Source: Niastella populi (GTDB lineage Bacteria; Bacteroidota; Bacteroidia; Chitinophagales; Chitinophagaceae). From it: a DNA stretch of 64,000 nucleotides. The notes below the pieces were generated by a model. The model was given only the letters and a program-made list of their open reading frames with translations, made no database searches and had not been told where the DNA came from. Made by a program: the position numbers and the translations under genes. How positions within the stretch are numbered: the first letter of the stretch is position 1; every line of letters begins with the position of its first letter. The stretch lies in contig NZ_LWBP01000123.1 in assembly GCF_002078015.1 (NCBI RefSeq), positions 62,001 to 126,000 on the forward strand, written 5' to 3'. This document shows, piece after piece, positions 9,430 through 18,480 of the stretch.

Positions 9430-10131
9430 CTATATTGTCTCCAGGTACAACTGCTGCAACTCATTTGCCGTAATGGCGCTGGTGGCAACGCTATGCACCA
9501 GGGAACCACCGCGCATGATACCGATGCGCGAGCCAACGTTCACCGCGTTGAAGATGTCGTGCGTTGCCATGAAAATGGTTTTACCATCTGCGGCCAGTTC
9601 TTTACAAATACCGGTGAATTCGGCGGTGGCCCGGGGATCGAGGCCGCTGGTGGGCTCATCCATTAAAATAAGATCGGCGTTCTTTGCAATCGCGATTGCG
9701 ATGCCAACCTTCTGCCGCATTCCTTTCGAATAGGTGGTCAGGTGTTTTTTATGGGCTTCCGTTTGTAAACCTGCCTTGCTTAAAAAACCGGCCAGCTTCT
9801 CACGCGAATATTTATACCCCGCCAAACGGCTGAAGAAATCCAAATTTTCCAGTCCGGTTAAATTGCCATACAGTTGAACCACTTCAGGAATATATGCTAC
9901 AAACTTTTTGGTTGCCACGTTGCCGGGTTTTACTTCCATGTCATTGATGGTGGCCAGTCCGCTGGTAGCCGCCGTAAAACCAAGAAAAATGTTGATGGTG
10001 GTTGTTTTGCCGGCGCCGTTCTGTCCCAGCAAACAAAAGATCTCGCCTTTATCAATAGATAAATTAAGGTTGCGCAGGGCGGCAGTACCATTGTACTGCT
10101 TGCCAAGCTGCATAGCTTGTAATACAGGCAT
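9430..10131 (-). CDS. ABC transporter ATP-binding protein
   Basis: A 233-residue ATPase of the CcmA/NatA type. It shows Walker A (GQNGAGKTTT), the Q loop region, the signature YSKGMRQKVGIA, Walker B (LILMDEPTSGLDP) and the switch His (MATHDIF). It energises an ABC-2 type exporter; the matching permeases are the DUF3526 pair at 4027-6819 on the same strand, separated only by the TonB receptor. Heptad repeat arrays and about 200 bp separate it from the gene upstream. Confidence 0.93.
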   Translation of the reverse strand: MPVLQAMQLGKQYNGTAALRNLNLSIDKGEIFCLLGQNGAGKTTTINIFLGFTAATSGLATINDMEVKPGNVATKKFVAYIPEVVQLYGNLTGLENLDFFSRLAGYKYSREKLAGFLSKAGLQTEAHKKHLTTYSKGMRQKVGIAIAIAKNADLILMDEPTSGLDPRATAEFTGICKELAADGKTIFMATHDIFNAVNVGSRIGIMRGGSLVHSVATSAITANELQQLYLETI

Positions 10132-10167
10132 GTGTATGTGATTGTAGAATTAGTATGTGGTGATTGC

Positions 10168-10343
10168 AGTGGTGAATGGTGAATGGTCAATACAGTTTCA
10201 GGACGCTTGATTAATTAGCAGCCATCCAATTGAGCAACAGTTGCATGGTAATAGTGATGCTCGCTTTTACGCAAGCAGACTGTAATGAGCGAATCTCATT
10301 CACCATTGACCATTGACCATTGACCATTGACCATTGACCATTA
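10168..10343. repeat. Pair of opposing heptad arrays (GGTGAAT / CATTGAC type)
   Basis: Around 10171-10192 the units GGTGAAT, GGTGAAT, GGTCAAT follow at 7-nt steps. At 10293-10343 the units CATTCAC, CATTGAC (five in a row) and CATTAAA follow at 7-nt steps. The two arrays are near reverse complements and flank about 100 bp of unremarkable sequence between the ABC ATPase start and the end of the His/Cys-rich gene. They belong to the repeat family described in the findings. Confidence 0.85.
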
Positions 10344-10688
10344 AACTACAGGCGGGCCCTTATTGGGCAGGGGAAAAGAAGGAGCTGTTACAGCCGGCAA
10401 TTGGTAATACCCCAACTGCGGCCCGGTAACGTGATGGCCCAGGTTAGATGCGGTTATTGCTATTTCGCTATAGGTAGCATACTTGTGTGAGCAAACCGGA
10501 CAATTGGCATCCTGTTGCGAGCCATCGTCCTGGAAAAGCAGTTGCTGTTGACTGTCCGCTGCATGCGTTTTCTTGGCACCATGTATGGTTTTATGGTGAT
10601 GCCAGTATTGCACCGGCGTTGCCACAAACGCATATAACGCCAAAAGGAAAGCGCCTAACAGGTTTTTATATGTGCTGAACGGATTCAA
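10341..10688 (-). CDS. Small exported His/Cys-rich protein, possible metal binding
   Basis: The reading frame is open from an ATG at 10736, but a good promoter (TTTG at 10734-10737, TACTTTTG at 10708-10715) lies inside that extension, so a TTG start at 10688 (115 residues) is preferred. The N-terminus is then a single hydrophobic segment (LLGAFLLALYAFVATPVQ), followed by WHHHKTIHGAKKTH and the motif CPVC. The His cluster and the Cys pair suggest metal binding; proteobacterial DUF2946 proteins have a broadly similar plan. It precedes the ABC ATPase and TonB receptor on the same strand, which supports a metal role. No enzyme motif was recognised. Its 3' end runs into a heptad repeat array. Confidence 0.65.
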   Translation of the reverse strand: MNPFSTYKNLLGAFLLALYAFVATPVQYWHHHKTIHGAKKTHAADSQQQLLFQDDGSQQDANCPVCSHKYATYSEIAITASNLGHHVTGPQLGYYQLPAVTAPSFPLPNKGPPVV

Positions 10689-10693
10689 ACAAT

Positions 10694-10710
10694 TTGCAAT
10701 ATCGTTGCAA
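10694..10710. promoter_or_regulatory. TTGCAA inverted repeat, candidate metalloregulator operator
   Basis: TTGCAATATCGTTGCAA consists of two TTGCAA half sites separated by 5 bp. It overlaps the -7 box of the promoter at 10708-10737 and would block transcription if bound. Two 6-bp palindromic half sites before a metal-type operon suggest a Fur/Zur-like regulator; this is inference. Confidence 0.5.
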
Positions 10711-10737
10711 AAGTAGCTTTTTAGGGAATACGTCAAA
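10708..10737 (-). promoter_or_regulatory. Bacteroidetes promoter of the His/Cys-rich gene
   Basis: On the minus strand TTTG (10734-10737) is followed after 18 bp by TACTTTTG (10708-10715), matching TTTG-N-TAnnTTTG. Transcription would begin near 10700, downstream of the ATG at 10736, which decides the start of the gene in favour of TTG at 10688. Confidence 0.6.
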
Positions 10738-10796
10738 AATTAAATTTACTGCACGTATTCACTTCGTTCATCCTGCAACCATGCTCAGGACATTAA

Positions 10797-10832
10797 ATAA
10801 AAAAAAAGGGTAAGTAGAAACAAACCCCTTTA
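10797..10832 (-). terminator. Weak intrinsic terminator of the metalloprotease operon
   Basis: On the minus strand AAAGGG pairs with CCCTTT across a 14-nt loop and is followed by a run of T. It lies about 50 bp after the metalloprotease stop at 10882. The stem is short. Confidence 0.45.
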
Positions 10833-10881
10833 AAGACAAACTAATTGTCGCCTGAGGACCCTTTTATCAGACATGATAATA

Positions 10882-13401
10882 TTACCTCCTGGGGTCAAGC
10901 ACGTTTATCAATCGTTCATGCAGGTCTTTCAAATGATCTACTGAAGCGGCATCGTGATACAGCGGCCATGCTCTTTTGAGATCCGCTGCCAGTTCACGGG
11001 CATGTGCCTTTACTACAGAACTTGCATCCGATTCGGCACTGATCGCCGATTTCGCCGGCGGCAGTAATGTCATCAGTTTTATCACATAGGCCTTCTGCAG
11101 GTTGCGCCGGTTAAGGCTGATCAACCTGTTTACGGGTAATTCGGAAAAAATTCCTTTTTTCAGATCGGTAAGCATTTCTCTTACTCCATATGCTTTGGCT
11201 GGCGCTTCCGCTTCCTGTATCGCCAGCCGGTAAATGTATTTGCCATCGAGCAGTTGGTCGAGGATGGTTTTCTGAACCGTTTCCACACTGCCGAAACCGG
11301 TTGAGGTAATGCTATACAAATGCGGGTACCTGAGCCACTCCGGCGTACTGAACAGCTCCTTTTGTAAAAAAGCCATGGCGCGTTTTTGTTTTTCCTTTGG
11401 CACAAAGTCATACACGCTGCCCGGTTGTTCAACTGTTTTTGGCGTGGTCAGCACACCGCCGATATTCATCAGCACATGGCCCATGTACCGCTGGAACTGG
11501 TTCACCACTTCCTGGTACATCTCCCCTGCCCTTGTATAATCTTCATCTGGCCGCTGTGTCCATTTTATCAGGTTGGGCACAATCCTTTTCAGGTTCCTGA
11601 TTCCATATGCACTGGCGATCATGGCATCATCACCAAGGTCTTCGTTCTGGTTCCTGGGATCGAGGCCGGTGGCGGCATCGCCGGGCACCGCTTCTATCCC
11701 GAAAAAGTATTGGGAACCCGTTTTTAATTTATCAACGATCCATTTATTCAGTATGCTTTTTTCTTCAGCGGCTGTTTTGTTACCGGGAATAAGCCTGTAA
11801 CCCCATTCAATAGCCCATTTATCGTAATCGCCTATCCGCGGGAACAATCCCTTTTCCGTAATATGATCTTCTGGCTGGGCAACATAATTGAAACGTGCAT
11901 AATCCATGATCGAAGGCGTATGGCCATGTTCTTCTACCCAGGCTTTATCACGCAGTTTTTCAACCGGCACAGTGGAGGAAGCGCCCCAGTTGTGGCGCAA
12001 ACCCAATGTATGCCCTACTTCGTGTGATGAAACAAAACGGATCAGTTCTCCCATCAGCGCATCGTCGAACTGTGGTTTGTTGGCCCTTGCATCAACCGCC
12101 CCCGCCTGAATGAAATACCATTTATACAGGATGTCCATCACGTTATGGTACCAGTTGATATGTGTTTCCAGGATCTCGCCGCTGCGCGGGTCTTTTACAC
12201 TGGGACCGCTTGCATTGGGGAAATCAGACGGTTTGTATACCAATGCCGAATGTCGCGCATCATCGATGCTCCAGGTACTGTCCTCCGCTTTTGACGGCGC
12301 TTCCCTGGCCATGATGGCATTTTTAAAACCCGCTTTTTCAAACGCAGCCTGCCAGTCGTTCACCCCTTTGATCAGGTAAGGCACCCATTTCTTCGGCGTT
12401 AATGGATCGATATAAATAATGATCGGCTTTTGCGGTTCAACCAGTTCGCCGCGGTTATACTTCTCTACATCTTCAGGTTTAGGCTCCAGCCGCCAGCGCC
12501 AGATATTACTTACTCTTTTTACACCCTGGGGGTTGACGTCAAAATCAACATAATCGGTTGGCCACAATCCGAAGAACCCCACCCGCGGATCGTACGGCCT
12601 GCCCTTCATAGGTTCTTTGGGAAGCAATACAATTGAGTTGTTGTACTCGAAGGTCATAGGCGTAACGGTGGTGCTCATGGGTTTTGGCACCGCATATGTT
12701 TTTACCGTTCTTATTTCAATGTTCAGGGGAAACGCCCTGATGGTATCTACATAACTTCTGTCGGGGATAACCGTTCCCAGCGCGGTGTACCCTTTTATAT
12801 CGCTGAGGTAACCGAACACGGCATTGTCGCTGTTCAGGTAATCGGTAACATCGAAAACAACCGTATTTTTTTCTTTATCGATGGCCTTTAACGGGAACGA
12901 TGCATAAATGGGATGAACGTTATTGCTTTCTACAATTTTCAACAACCCGTTCTCCGAACTGTCTGACGAACGTTCTTTATAGGAGATCATTTTCAGCATA
13001 ACCTTGTTGTTCGGCGCTTTTTCAAATCGGATAACGCTTTCACCTATCCAGTCGCCCGAATAGCTCATGAGCCGGCCCATCGGATGCCGGTACTGTGACG
13101 ACGACTTTGCGATACGGTTTACCGTTAGCAGATCGCGCCCCAGTATTGAATCGGGCAATTCAAACAAACAGCGATCGCCGATCTTATGCACTTTAAAAAA
13201 GCCCGTCGCTGTTTTGGCATCCGCGGTCACTACATCCTTATATGCTTTGAGGGCCTCTGGTTTCGGCAATGGTTTTACTGAAGCGGAATCTGCTTTTTTG
13301 ATGCCGGCGGTGTCTGTTCTTTGCGTCTTCTGCGCCAGCACTGAACCGGCTATACACACACAGCCTGCGAGGAGGAGCTGTTTTTTGATATTGGTAAACA
13401 T
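10882..13401 (-). CDS. Secreted zinc metalloprotease (DUF5117/DUF5118 type)
   Basis: An 839-residue exported protein from the ATG at 13401; an upstream ATG at 13455 would put 18 extra residues before the signal peptide (MFTNIKKQLLLAG, cut near SVLAQ). The N-terminal part matches DUF5118/DUF5117 and the C-terminal half holds the zincin motif HEVGHTLGLRH: His460, Glu461, His464, His470. These are extended HExxHxxGxxH residues of metzincin-like peptidases, followed by a conserved SIMDYARFNYVAQPED segment (Met-turn-like). It follows SusC-SusD on the same strand 71 bp after the SusD stop, so it probably degrades an imported or surface peptide substrate. The sigma/FecR switch upstream may control it. 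Confidence 0.9.
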   Translation of the reverse strand: MFTNIKKQLLLAGCVCIAGSVLAQKTQRTDTAGIKKADSASVKPLPKPEALKAYKDVVTADAKTATGFFKVHKIGDRCLFELPDSILGRDLLTVNRIAKSSSQYRHPMGRLMSYSGDWIGESVIRFEKAPNNKVMLKMISYKERSSDSSENGLLKIVESNNVHPIYASFPLKAIDKEKNTVVFDVTDYLNSDNAVFGYLSDIKGYTALGTVIPDRSYVDTIRAFPLNIEIRTVKTYAVPKPMSTTVTPMTFEYNNSIVLLPKEPMKGRPYDPRVGFFGLWPTDYVDFDVNPQGVKRVSNIWRWRLEPKPEDVEKYNRGELVEPQKPIIIYIDPLTPKKWVPYLIKGVNDWQAAFEKAGFKNAIMAREAPSKAEDSTWSIDDARHSALVYKPSDFPNASGPSVKDPRSGEILETHINWYHNVMDILYKWYFIQAGAVDARANKPQFDDALMGELIRFVSSHEVGHTLGLRHNWGASSTVPVEKLRDKAWVEEHGHTPSIMDYARFNYVAQPEDHITEKGLFPRIGDYDKWAIEWGYRLIPGNKTAAEEKSILNKWIVDKLKTGSQYFFGIEAVPGDAATGLDPRNQNEDLGDDAMIASAYGIRNLKRIVPNLIKWTQRPDEDYTRAGEMYQEVVNQFQRYMGHVLMNIGGVLTTPKTVEQPGSVYDFVPKEKQKRAMAFLQKELFSTPEWLRYPHLYSITSTGFGSVETVQKTILDQLLDGKYIYRLAIQEAEAPAKAYGVREMLTDLKKGIFSELPVNRLISLNRRNLQKAYVIKLMTLLPPAKSAISAESDASSVVKAHARELAADLKRAWPLYHDAASVDHLKDLHERLINVLDPRR

Positions 13402-13526
13402 GTTATTTATTGGTTTAAGAAAAGTTGAGGCAATGCAGGTCCCTGATCGATGCAACCAAGCACGACCGGGATGGTATCCGTGTCATCACCGGTATGGCCG
13501 GAGATGACACGGGGAACATTTAAAGA

Positions 13527-14960
13527 TTATTGATATCCGGGGGTTTGCAACAAATTGGGATTAACCTGGGTATCGTTGGTTGAAATGGGCCACCATTGTT
13601 TGAAGCTGCTCCAGGCGCCGTTCTTCTTTGGTGCTTCCGCATTCATAACACCATCGAGTTTCCCGGTGCGCCGCAGATCGAATAAGCGGTTGCCCCATTC
13701 AGTGAAAAATTCAATACGGCGTTCGTTTATGATAGCATCTCTTATCTCGTCGGCAGTTGTAGCTGTTGAACCTGTTAAACCGGCTCTGGCCCTAACGGCA
13801 TCCAGATCGGCTTTGGCGCCATCGGGGTCGTTACGTTTAAGACGTGCTTCCGCCCTGATGAGGTATTGCTCCGCCAGCCTGAACACCACCAGGTATTCGG
13901 TAGGCGTTGCTACAGTGGTTTTCACTTTATACTTATTCGCAAAGTAATAAGTGGTTTCGGAATTGCTGCCGCTTGCCGGCACCACCGATGTACCTACCCA
14001 ATTGGTAAAACGCGTATCCCCTGCTTCAAATGCATTTACAAGCGAAGCGCTCAGGCTCGCCACCTGCCCGCTTTGCAACGGTGTTTTTCCGGCGGTGATA
14101 ATATACGCACCGGCATCTCTGACATAATTTCCGGTGGCAGGCGGCGCCAGTCCCCAGATCATTTCTTTGCTGGCTGCAAGGAATGTTTGTGCCGGCGGCA
14201 CCAGTTGATAGGTTGCGGTATTGCCAATAAGTGTATTTGCCTGCGCTTCTGCATTGGCCATGTCTTCCACAAACAGGTAAACCCGCGCCAAAAACGCCGT
14301 TGCCGCCGCCTTGTTGGGCCGCGCCCTGTCGGTAGTGGTAACATTGCCATCGGCATTGCGGTATTCAGCAGTCAACAGGTTTTGCGCTTCTTTCAGATCG
14401 GTAATGATCTGTGCATACACGTCATTACGCGCACTGCGGCCCGAGGTATTATTCGTTCTGAAATCGGAGCTGGTTACAATGGGCACCTCACCAAACAGGT
14501 TCACGAGGTAAAAATGCATCAGCGCCCGCAGGAACAATGCCTCACCCAGCCATTGGTCTCTTTTTTTCAATGCCGTTGGCGATGCATTACTTACGCCCTC
14601 AACTGCCAGGTTGATCGCATACAGTTGATTGTAAAAATAGCTCCACATGTAGGCTGTATTGGCGCTTTGCAAACCATTTGAATAAAACGCCAGGTAATCG
14701 GTCTGGGTCGATGCGTTCTGCAATTCATCGGTATATAAACCCGAGCGTAACGGAAAACCGGTTGAATTGGTAAGTGACTGACTGTTGGATATCTCACCCA
14801 GAATATTGTTCAGCACAGCAGCCGCCCCATTGTCATTTGTATAAGGAGCGCCGGCCGAAACCTGGTTTACCGGTAAAGGAATGTCAAGATATTTTTTACA
14901 ACCAGTCGTACTCAACAGTACGATCAGGCCGGTGAAGTATATATAATGAGTTCGTTTCAT
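13527..14960 (-). CDS. susD: RagB/SusD family surface lipoprotein
   Basis: A 477-residue lipoprotein with signal peptide and lipobox ending at Cys21 (LLSTTGCKKYLD). The helical SusD fold is visible in TPR-like segments such as LGEALFLRALMHFYLVNLFGEVP and the C-terminal RRIEFFTEWGNRLFDLRRTG. SusD-like proteins cap the SusC barrel and bind the nutrient outside the cell. It begins 11 bp after the SusC stop. The partner metalloprotease suggests that this pair may import peptides rather than glycans, which is inference from context only. Confidence 0.93.
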   Translation of the reverse strand: MKRTHYIYFTGLIVLLSTTGCKKYLDIPLPVNQVSAGAPYTNDNGAAAVLNNILGEISNSQSLTNSTGFPLRSGLYTDELQNASTQTDYLAFYSNGLQSANTAYMWSYFYNQLYAINLAVEGVSNASPTALKKRDQWLGEALFLRALMHFYLVNLFGEVPIVTSSDFRTNNTSGRSARNDVYAQIITDLKEAQNLLTAEYRNADGNVTTTDRARPNKAAATAFLARVYLFVEDMANAEAQANTLIGNTATYQLVPPAQTFLAASKEMIWGLAPPATGNYVRDAGAYIITAGKTPLQSGQVASLSASLVNAFEAGDTRFTNWVGTSVVPASGSNSETTYYFANKYKVKTTVATPTEYLVVFRLAEQYLIRAEARLKRNDPDGAKADLDAVRARAGLTGSTATTADEIRDAIINERRIEFFTEWGNRLFDLRRTGKLDGVMNAEAPKKNGAWSSFKQWWPISTNDTQVNPNLLQTPGYQ

Positions 14961-14971
14961 TGTTTTCTTTT

Positions 14972-17900
14972 TTACAGTGAAAGATTGATTCCGGCAGAGA
15001 ACGTGCGGGTGGGCGCCTGGCCTGCTCCGAGATTTTCAGGATCGAGGTCCTTGTACTCCGAAACTGTTAACAGGTTCTGTCCCTGCAACAATACCCGCAG
15101 TGCTTTTATGCGCGCCTTCATTAAAAACTTACCCGAAAAATCATAAGCGATATTTACATTGCTCAGCCGCGCATAGGTAGCATTGGCATAAGCGCCGGTA
15201 CTGTTGAAAAAGTTGTTTTGTAACAATAAAGCATTAATGCCAGACTGTGGTTTGGGTATATCGGTTATATCGCCCGGTTTTTGCCAGCGGCCCAACGCTT
15301 CGCGAACAGTATTCCGGTTGGCTACGCCCGGAAGAAAGGTCTGTTGCCCCATGAAATTGCGTCCCATCCTGTTTACGATAGCTACCATAAACCCGAACGT
15401 CAGGTTTTTATACTGGAATGAGTTATTGATGCTGCCGTAATATCTGGGGTTAAAATCAACGAACTCCGTTTTGTCCTTATTGGGATCGAGTTGAACAGGC
15501 CCCAACAATGGCAGGAATTCGCCCTTCACCCCTTCTTTATAAAAGTTGTAATTACCGGTTTGCGGATCAACGCCGGCATATTTATACAACCTGATCCCAT
15601 TGATTGATTTACCTAACACGTAATTATTATTCACTTCGAATAAATTGAAGCCGGGATATTCAACGAGTTTGCTGCGCGGAATGGTGAGCACCACATTGGT
15701 TGTCCAGTTAAAATTCCTGCGCTTCATATTATGCGAGGTCAGCGTTCCTTCAAAACCTGTATTCTGCAGCAGTGCCGGTGAATTTACCTGGAAGGCCTGA
15801 AAACCGGTTACGGTGGAGAGTGGCTGATTTACGAGCTGATCAGATGTTCTGTCGCGGTAATAGGCAGCTGTTAACAGAAAACGGTCCTGCATAAAACCAA
15901 GATCGAGCGTTACCTGGCTTTTTTTGGTATGTTCCCAATGCAGATCGGGATTTGCCAGTGAAGTAGGATCAAGCCCTATACGTCCCTGGTAAGTGCTCGA
16001 ATTACTGGTATACCGGTCGAGGTACAGGTAATTACCGATCTTATCTCCGCCTGATGTTCCATGGCTTACCCGTACTTTACCAAAACTGATAAAGGGCAAT
16101 GCTTTTTTAAACCAGGGCTCTTCGCTGAAGATCCAGAAAAAGGCTGCTGAACCGAAAAGTCCCCACTGATTACCCGGACCGAATTTGGAACTCCCATCAT
16201 AACGGCCGGTTACACGCAATACATACTTATGCGCCCAGTCGAATTTGGCAATACCAAAAAAACCGGCATACTTCTCGGGGTTTTGAGAGTAGGCCGACAG
16301 GATATTAGCCTGTGTAGTGAACGTGGGATTATACAACATGGCATCGGAAATAAAATTGATGCCTTTGACCGAGCTGCTATTCTGAAGAATATCCTGGAAG
16401 GTAGCGCCGGCCTGTACCGAAAAATCGCCTCTTCCGCCTGCCTGCATTGAATAATTAGCCGAAGGTTCAACCGTTATGGTTCTTACAGTTGCGTTCAACA
16501 GCGTGCTGTTACTTAAATTCGAAGGCGATACCGCTGAATTGGGATTGAAGTATGTGGTTGGTTCAGCCCGGAGCTCTTTTGTAGTGATGAGGTTATACCC
16601 TACCGTATTTACCAGTGAAAGGTTTTTCACCGGCCGGTACTCAACCCGCAGGTTACCCAACATATTGTTATCAACCCGGTCGAAGATCAGTTGCAATCCC
16701 TTGGCCGGGTTATCACCGGTTTCCCAATTCAATGTACCATCGGGAAGAAATAATGATGGCGCATTAGGCGCCAGGGTATTCAACCCGCCCAGCGCAAACT
16801 CCCAGGGTTTCATATCGTTGATGGTCGATGAAAAGCTTCCTGAAAGGCCAACTGTCAGTTTTTTATTGGCCGAACCGCTGTTGATATCAAAACCGGCGCC
16901 CATGTTGCGATAAGAACCTTTGTCGCGTTGCGTTGTTTTCTCATCGTTATAATTGGCGCGAATAAGAAAAGTGGTATTACCTACGCCTCCCGAGTAAGAA
17001 GCATTCGCATACGTACGGGGCGAATACAACCCGGTAAACTCCTTCGACCAGTTGGTATACCGGTCTTCGGGCCAGGTACCGTTGAGGTCATAGTCTGTTG
17101 CGCCGATAACGCCATTGCTGTTTTTGATGGCCTCGCGGCGCAACGTCAGGTATTCTTCCGTATTGAGCATTTTTGGCGTTGTACCGCGCACCGAGATACT
17201 TTGATTGACATTCAGGCTCAGCATGGGCGCATGTGCTTTTCCCTTTTTGGTAGTAATGATCACTACGCCATAAGCGCCGCGTGAGCCATATACCGAAGTG
17301 GCATCGGCATCTTTCAGCACTTCCACACTTTCAATTTGTGAAGGGTCAATAAAGTTCAGTGCGTTTCCTCCCTGTAAACCGGCACTGCCGCCCTCTATGT
17401 TCGAGGTTGTCACATATGGCAGCGGAGTACCGGCAGGATAAGATACGCCATCGATGATATATAAGGGAGCCTGGTTGCCAAATGTCGACTGGCCCCTGAT
17501 CTCTACATTGAAACGTCCGCCAGGCACACCGGTCTGTTGTTGAATGAACATACCCGGCACCCTGTACTGCAGCACCTGCAATACGTTGGCAACGGGGTTC
17601 CTTGCAATTTCTTCACTGGTAATGGTAGTTACGTCGCCGGTATTCAACCGTTTACTGGTAGCGCCGTAGGCAATGATCTGTACCTGGTCGAGATCGCTCA
17701 GTTTCTGCCTGGCTATTACTACCATCTGTGAGCGGCCATTCACCGGGGCTTCAATTGTTTCCATTCCCACACTGCTTATCAGCAGCCGTGCTTTGGGATC
17801 GATATGCTTCAATAGAAATTCACCGTTTTTGTTTGTATAGGTTGCAATGGAGGTTCCTTTTACCGAGATGGTAGCCCCGGGCACCGGTTCGCTGTGAGAA

Positions 17901-18355
17901 AAGATCACGCGGCCGCGCACATCTATATTCGGCGTGGTATCTGCCTGCATTTGCACCGGTTCAATTTGTATGATGGCATTACGCGCCGTAGGTTTTATCA
18001 CTATCACATTACCAATGATCTCATAAGTAAAAGGCTTGTCCTTAAAACATATGTCCAGCACCTGTTTCAGGCTGGCATTCTTCACGCTGATGGTTACCGG
18101 GGCGCTTTTCTGCAGCAGTTCTACCTTATAGTAAAAGCTTACGTTCGCCTGCTTTTCTATCGATAGCAATACTTTTTCAATGGGCGCATTCTTTTCAGAA
18201 AGGGTAATGCTTTGCGCCGTCCCTTTCGCTGCCACCTGCAAACAGGCGCCCAGTAACAGAATAGCTGTGAGTCTCATGATTCTTAGCAGTTTGTTGACCA
18301 AAGCATGGCCGGTTGCATCCCGCATAAAAGCGGGATTACAAAGCAAAATTGACAT
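14972..18355 (-). CDS. susC: SusC/RagA family TonB-linked receptor with STN domain
   Basis: An 1127-residue outer-membrane receptor. Domains in order: an N-terminal signal (hydrophobic LTAILLLGACLQVAA), an STN (secretin/TonB short N-terminal) domain at about 50-115, a CarboxypepD_reg-like domain at about 145-215, the plug (about 225-345, with NVLQVLQYRVPGMFIQQ and VEVLKDADATSVYGSRGAYG), and a long barrel. The STN domain is the hallmark of receptors that signal through an anti-sigma factor, which fits the fecR and sigma genes directly upstream. The first ATG gives a 24-residue lead before the hydrophobic stretch, as is common in this family. It is the transport half of the SusCD pair. Confidence 0.95.
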   Translation of the reverse strand: MSILLCNPAFMRDATGHALVNKLLRIMRLTAILLLGACLQVAAKGTAQSITLSEKNAPIEKVLLSIEKQANVSFYYKVELLQKSAPVTISVKNASLKQVLDICFKDKPFTYEIIGNVIVIKPTARNAIIQIEPVQMQADTTPNIDVRGRVIFSHSEPVPGATISVKGTSIATYTNKNGEFLLKHIDPKARLLISSVGMETIEAPVNGRSQMVVIARQKLSDLDQVQIIAYGATSKRLNTGDVTTITSEEIARNPVANVLQVLQYRVPGMFIQQQTGVPGGRFNVEIRGQSTFGNQAPLYIIDGVSYPAGTPLPYVTTSNIEGGSAGLQGGNALNFIDPSQIESVEVLKDADATSVYGSRGAYGVVIITTKKGKAHAPMLSLNVNQSISVRGTTPKMLNTEEYLTLRREAIKNSNGVIGATDYDLNGTWPEDRYTNWSKEFTGLYSPRTYANASYSGGVGNTTFLIRANYNDEKTTQRDKGSYRNMGAGFDINSGSANKKLTVGLSGSFSSTINDMKPWEFALGGLNTLAPNAPSLFLPDGTLNWETGDNPAKGLQLIFDRVDNNMLGNLRVEYRPVKNLSLVNTVGYNLITTKELRAEPTTYFNPNSAVSPSNLSNSTLLNATVRTITVEPSANYSMQAGGRGDFSVQAGATFQDILQNSSSVKGINFISDAMLYNPTFTTQANILSAYSQNPEKYAGFFGIAKFDWAHKYVLRVTGRYDGSSKFGPGNQWGLFGSAAFFWIFSEEPWFKKALPFISFGKVRVSHGTSGGDKIGNYLYLDRYTSNSSTYQGRIGLDPTSLANPDLHWEHTKKSQVTLDLGFMQDRFLLTAAYYRDRTSDQLVNQPLSTVTGFQAFQVNSPALLQNTGFEGTLTSHNMKRRNFNWTTNVVLTIPRSKLVEYPGFNLFEVNNNYVLGKSINGIRLYKYAGVDPQTGNYNFYKEGVKGEFLPLLGPVQLDPNKDKTEFVDFNPRYYGSINNSFQYKNLTFGFMVAIVNRMGRNFMGQQTFLPGVANRNTVREALGRWQKPGDITDIPKPQSGINALLLQNNFFNSTGAYANATYARLSNVNIAYDFSGKFLMKARIKALRVLLQGQNLLTVSEYKDLDPENLGAGQAPTRTFSAGINLSL

Positions 18356-18480
18356 AACTTTGTGTAGTTTGGGTTAATTGATAAAGCAGTCTTTAGCGAG
18401 ATACTTGTTATATCAGGTTAACTCATTTTGAACCTGGTTCGCCTTCCACGCGATCCGGGTTTTTTATTAACCTGAATGTT

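Noticed and set aside
13866-14681. Long open frame of 271 codons on the plus strand across susD
   Set aside because: It lies fully antisense to the susD gene, which has clear lipobox and SusD motifs, and its product has no recognisable domain.
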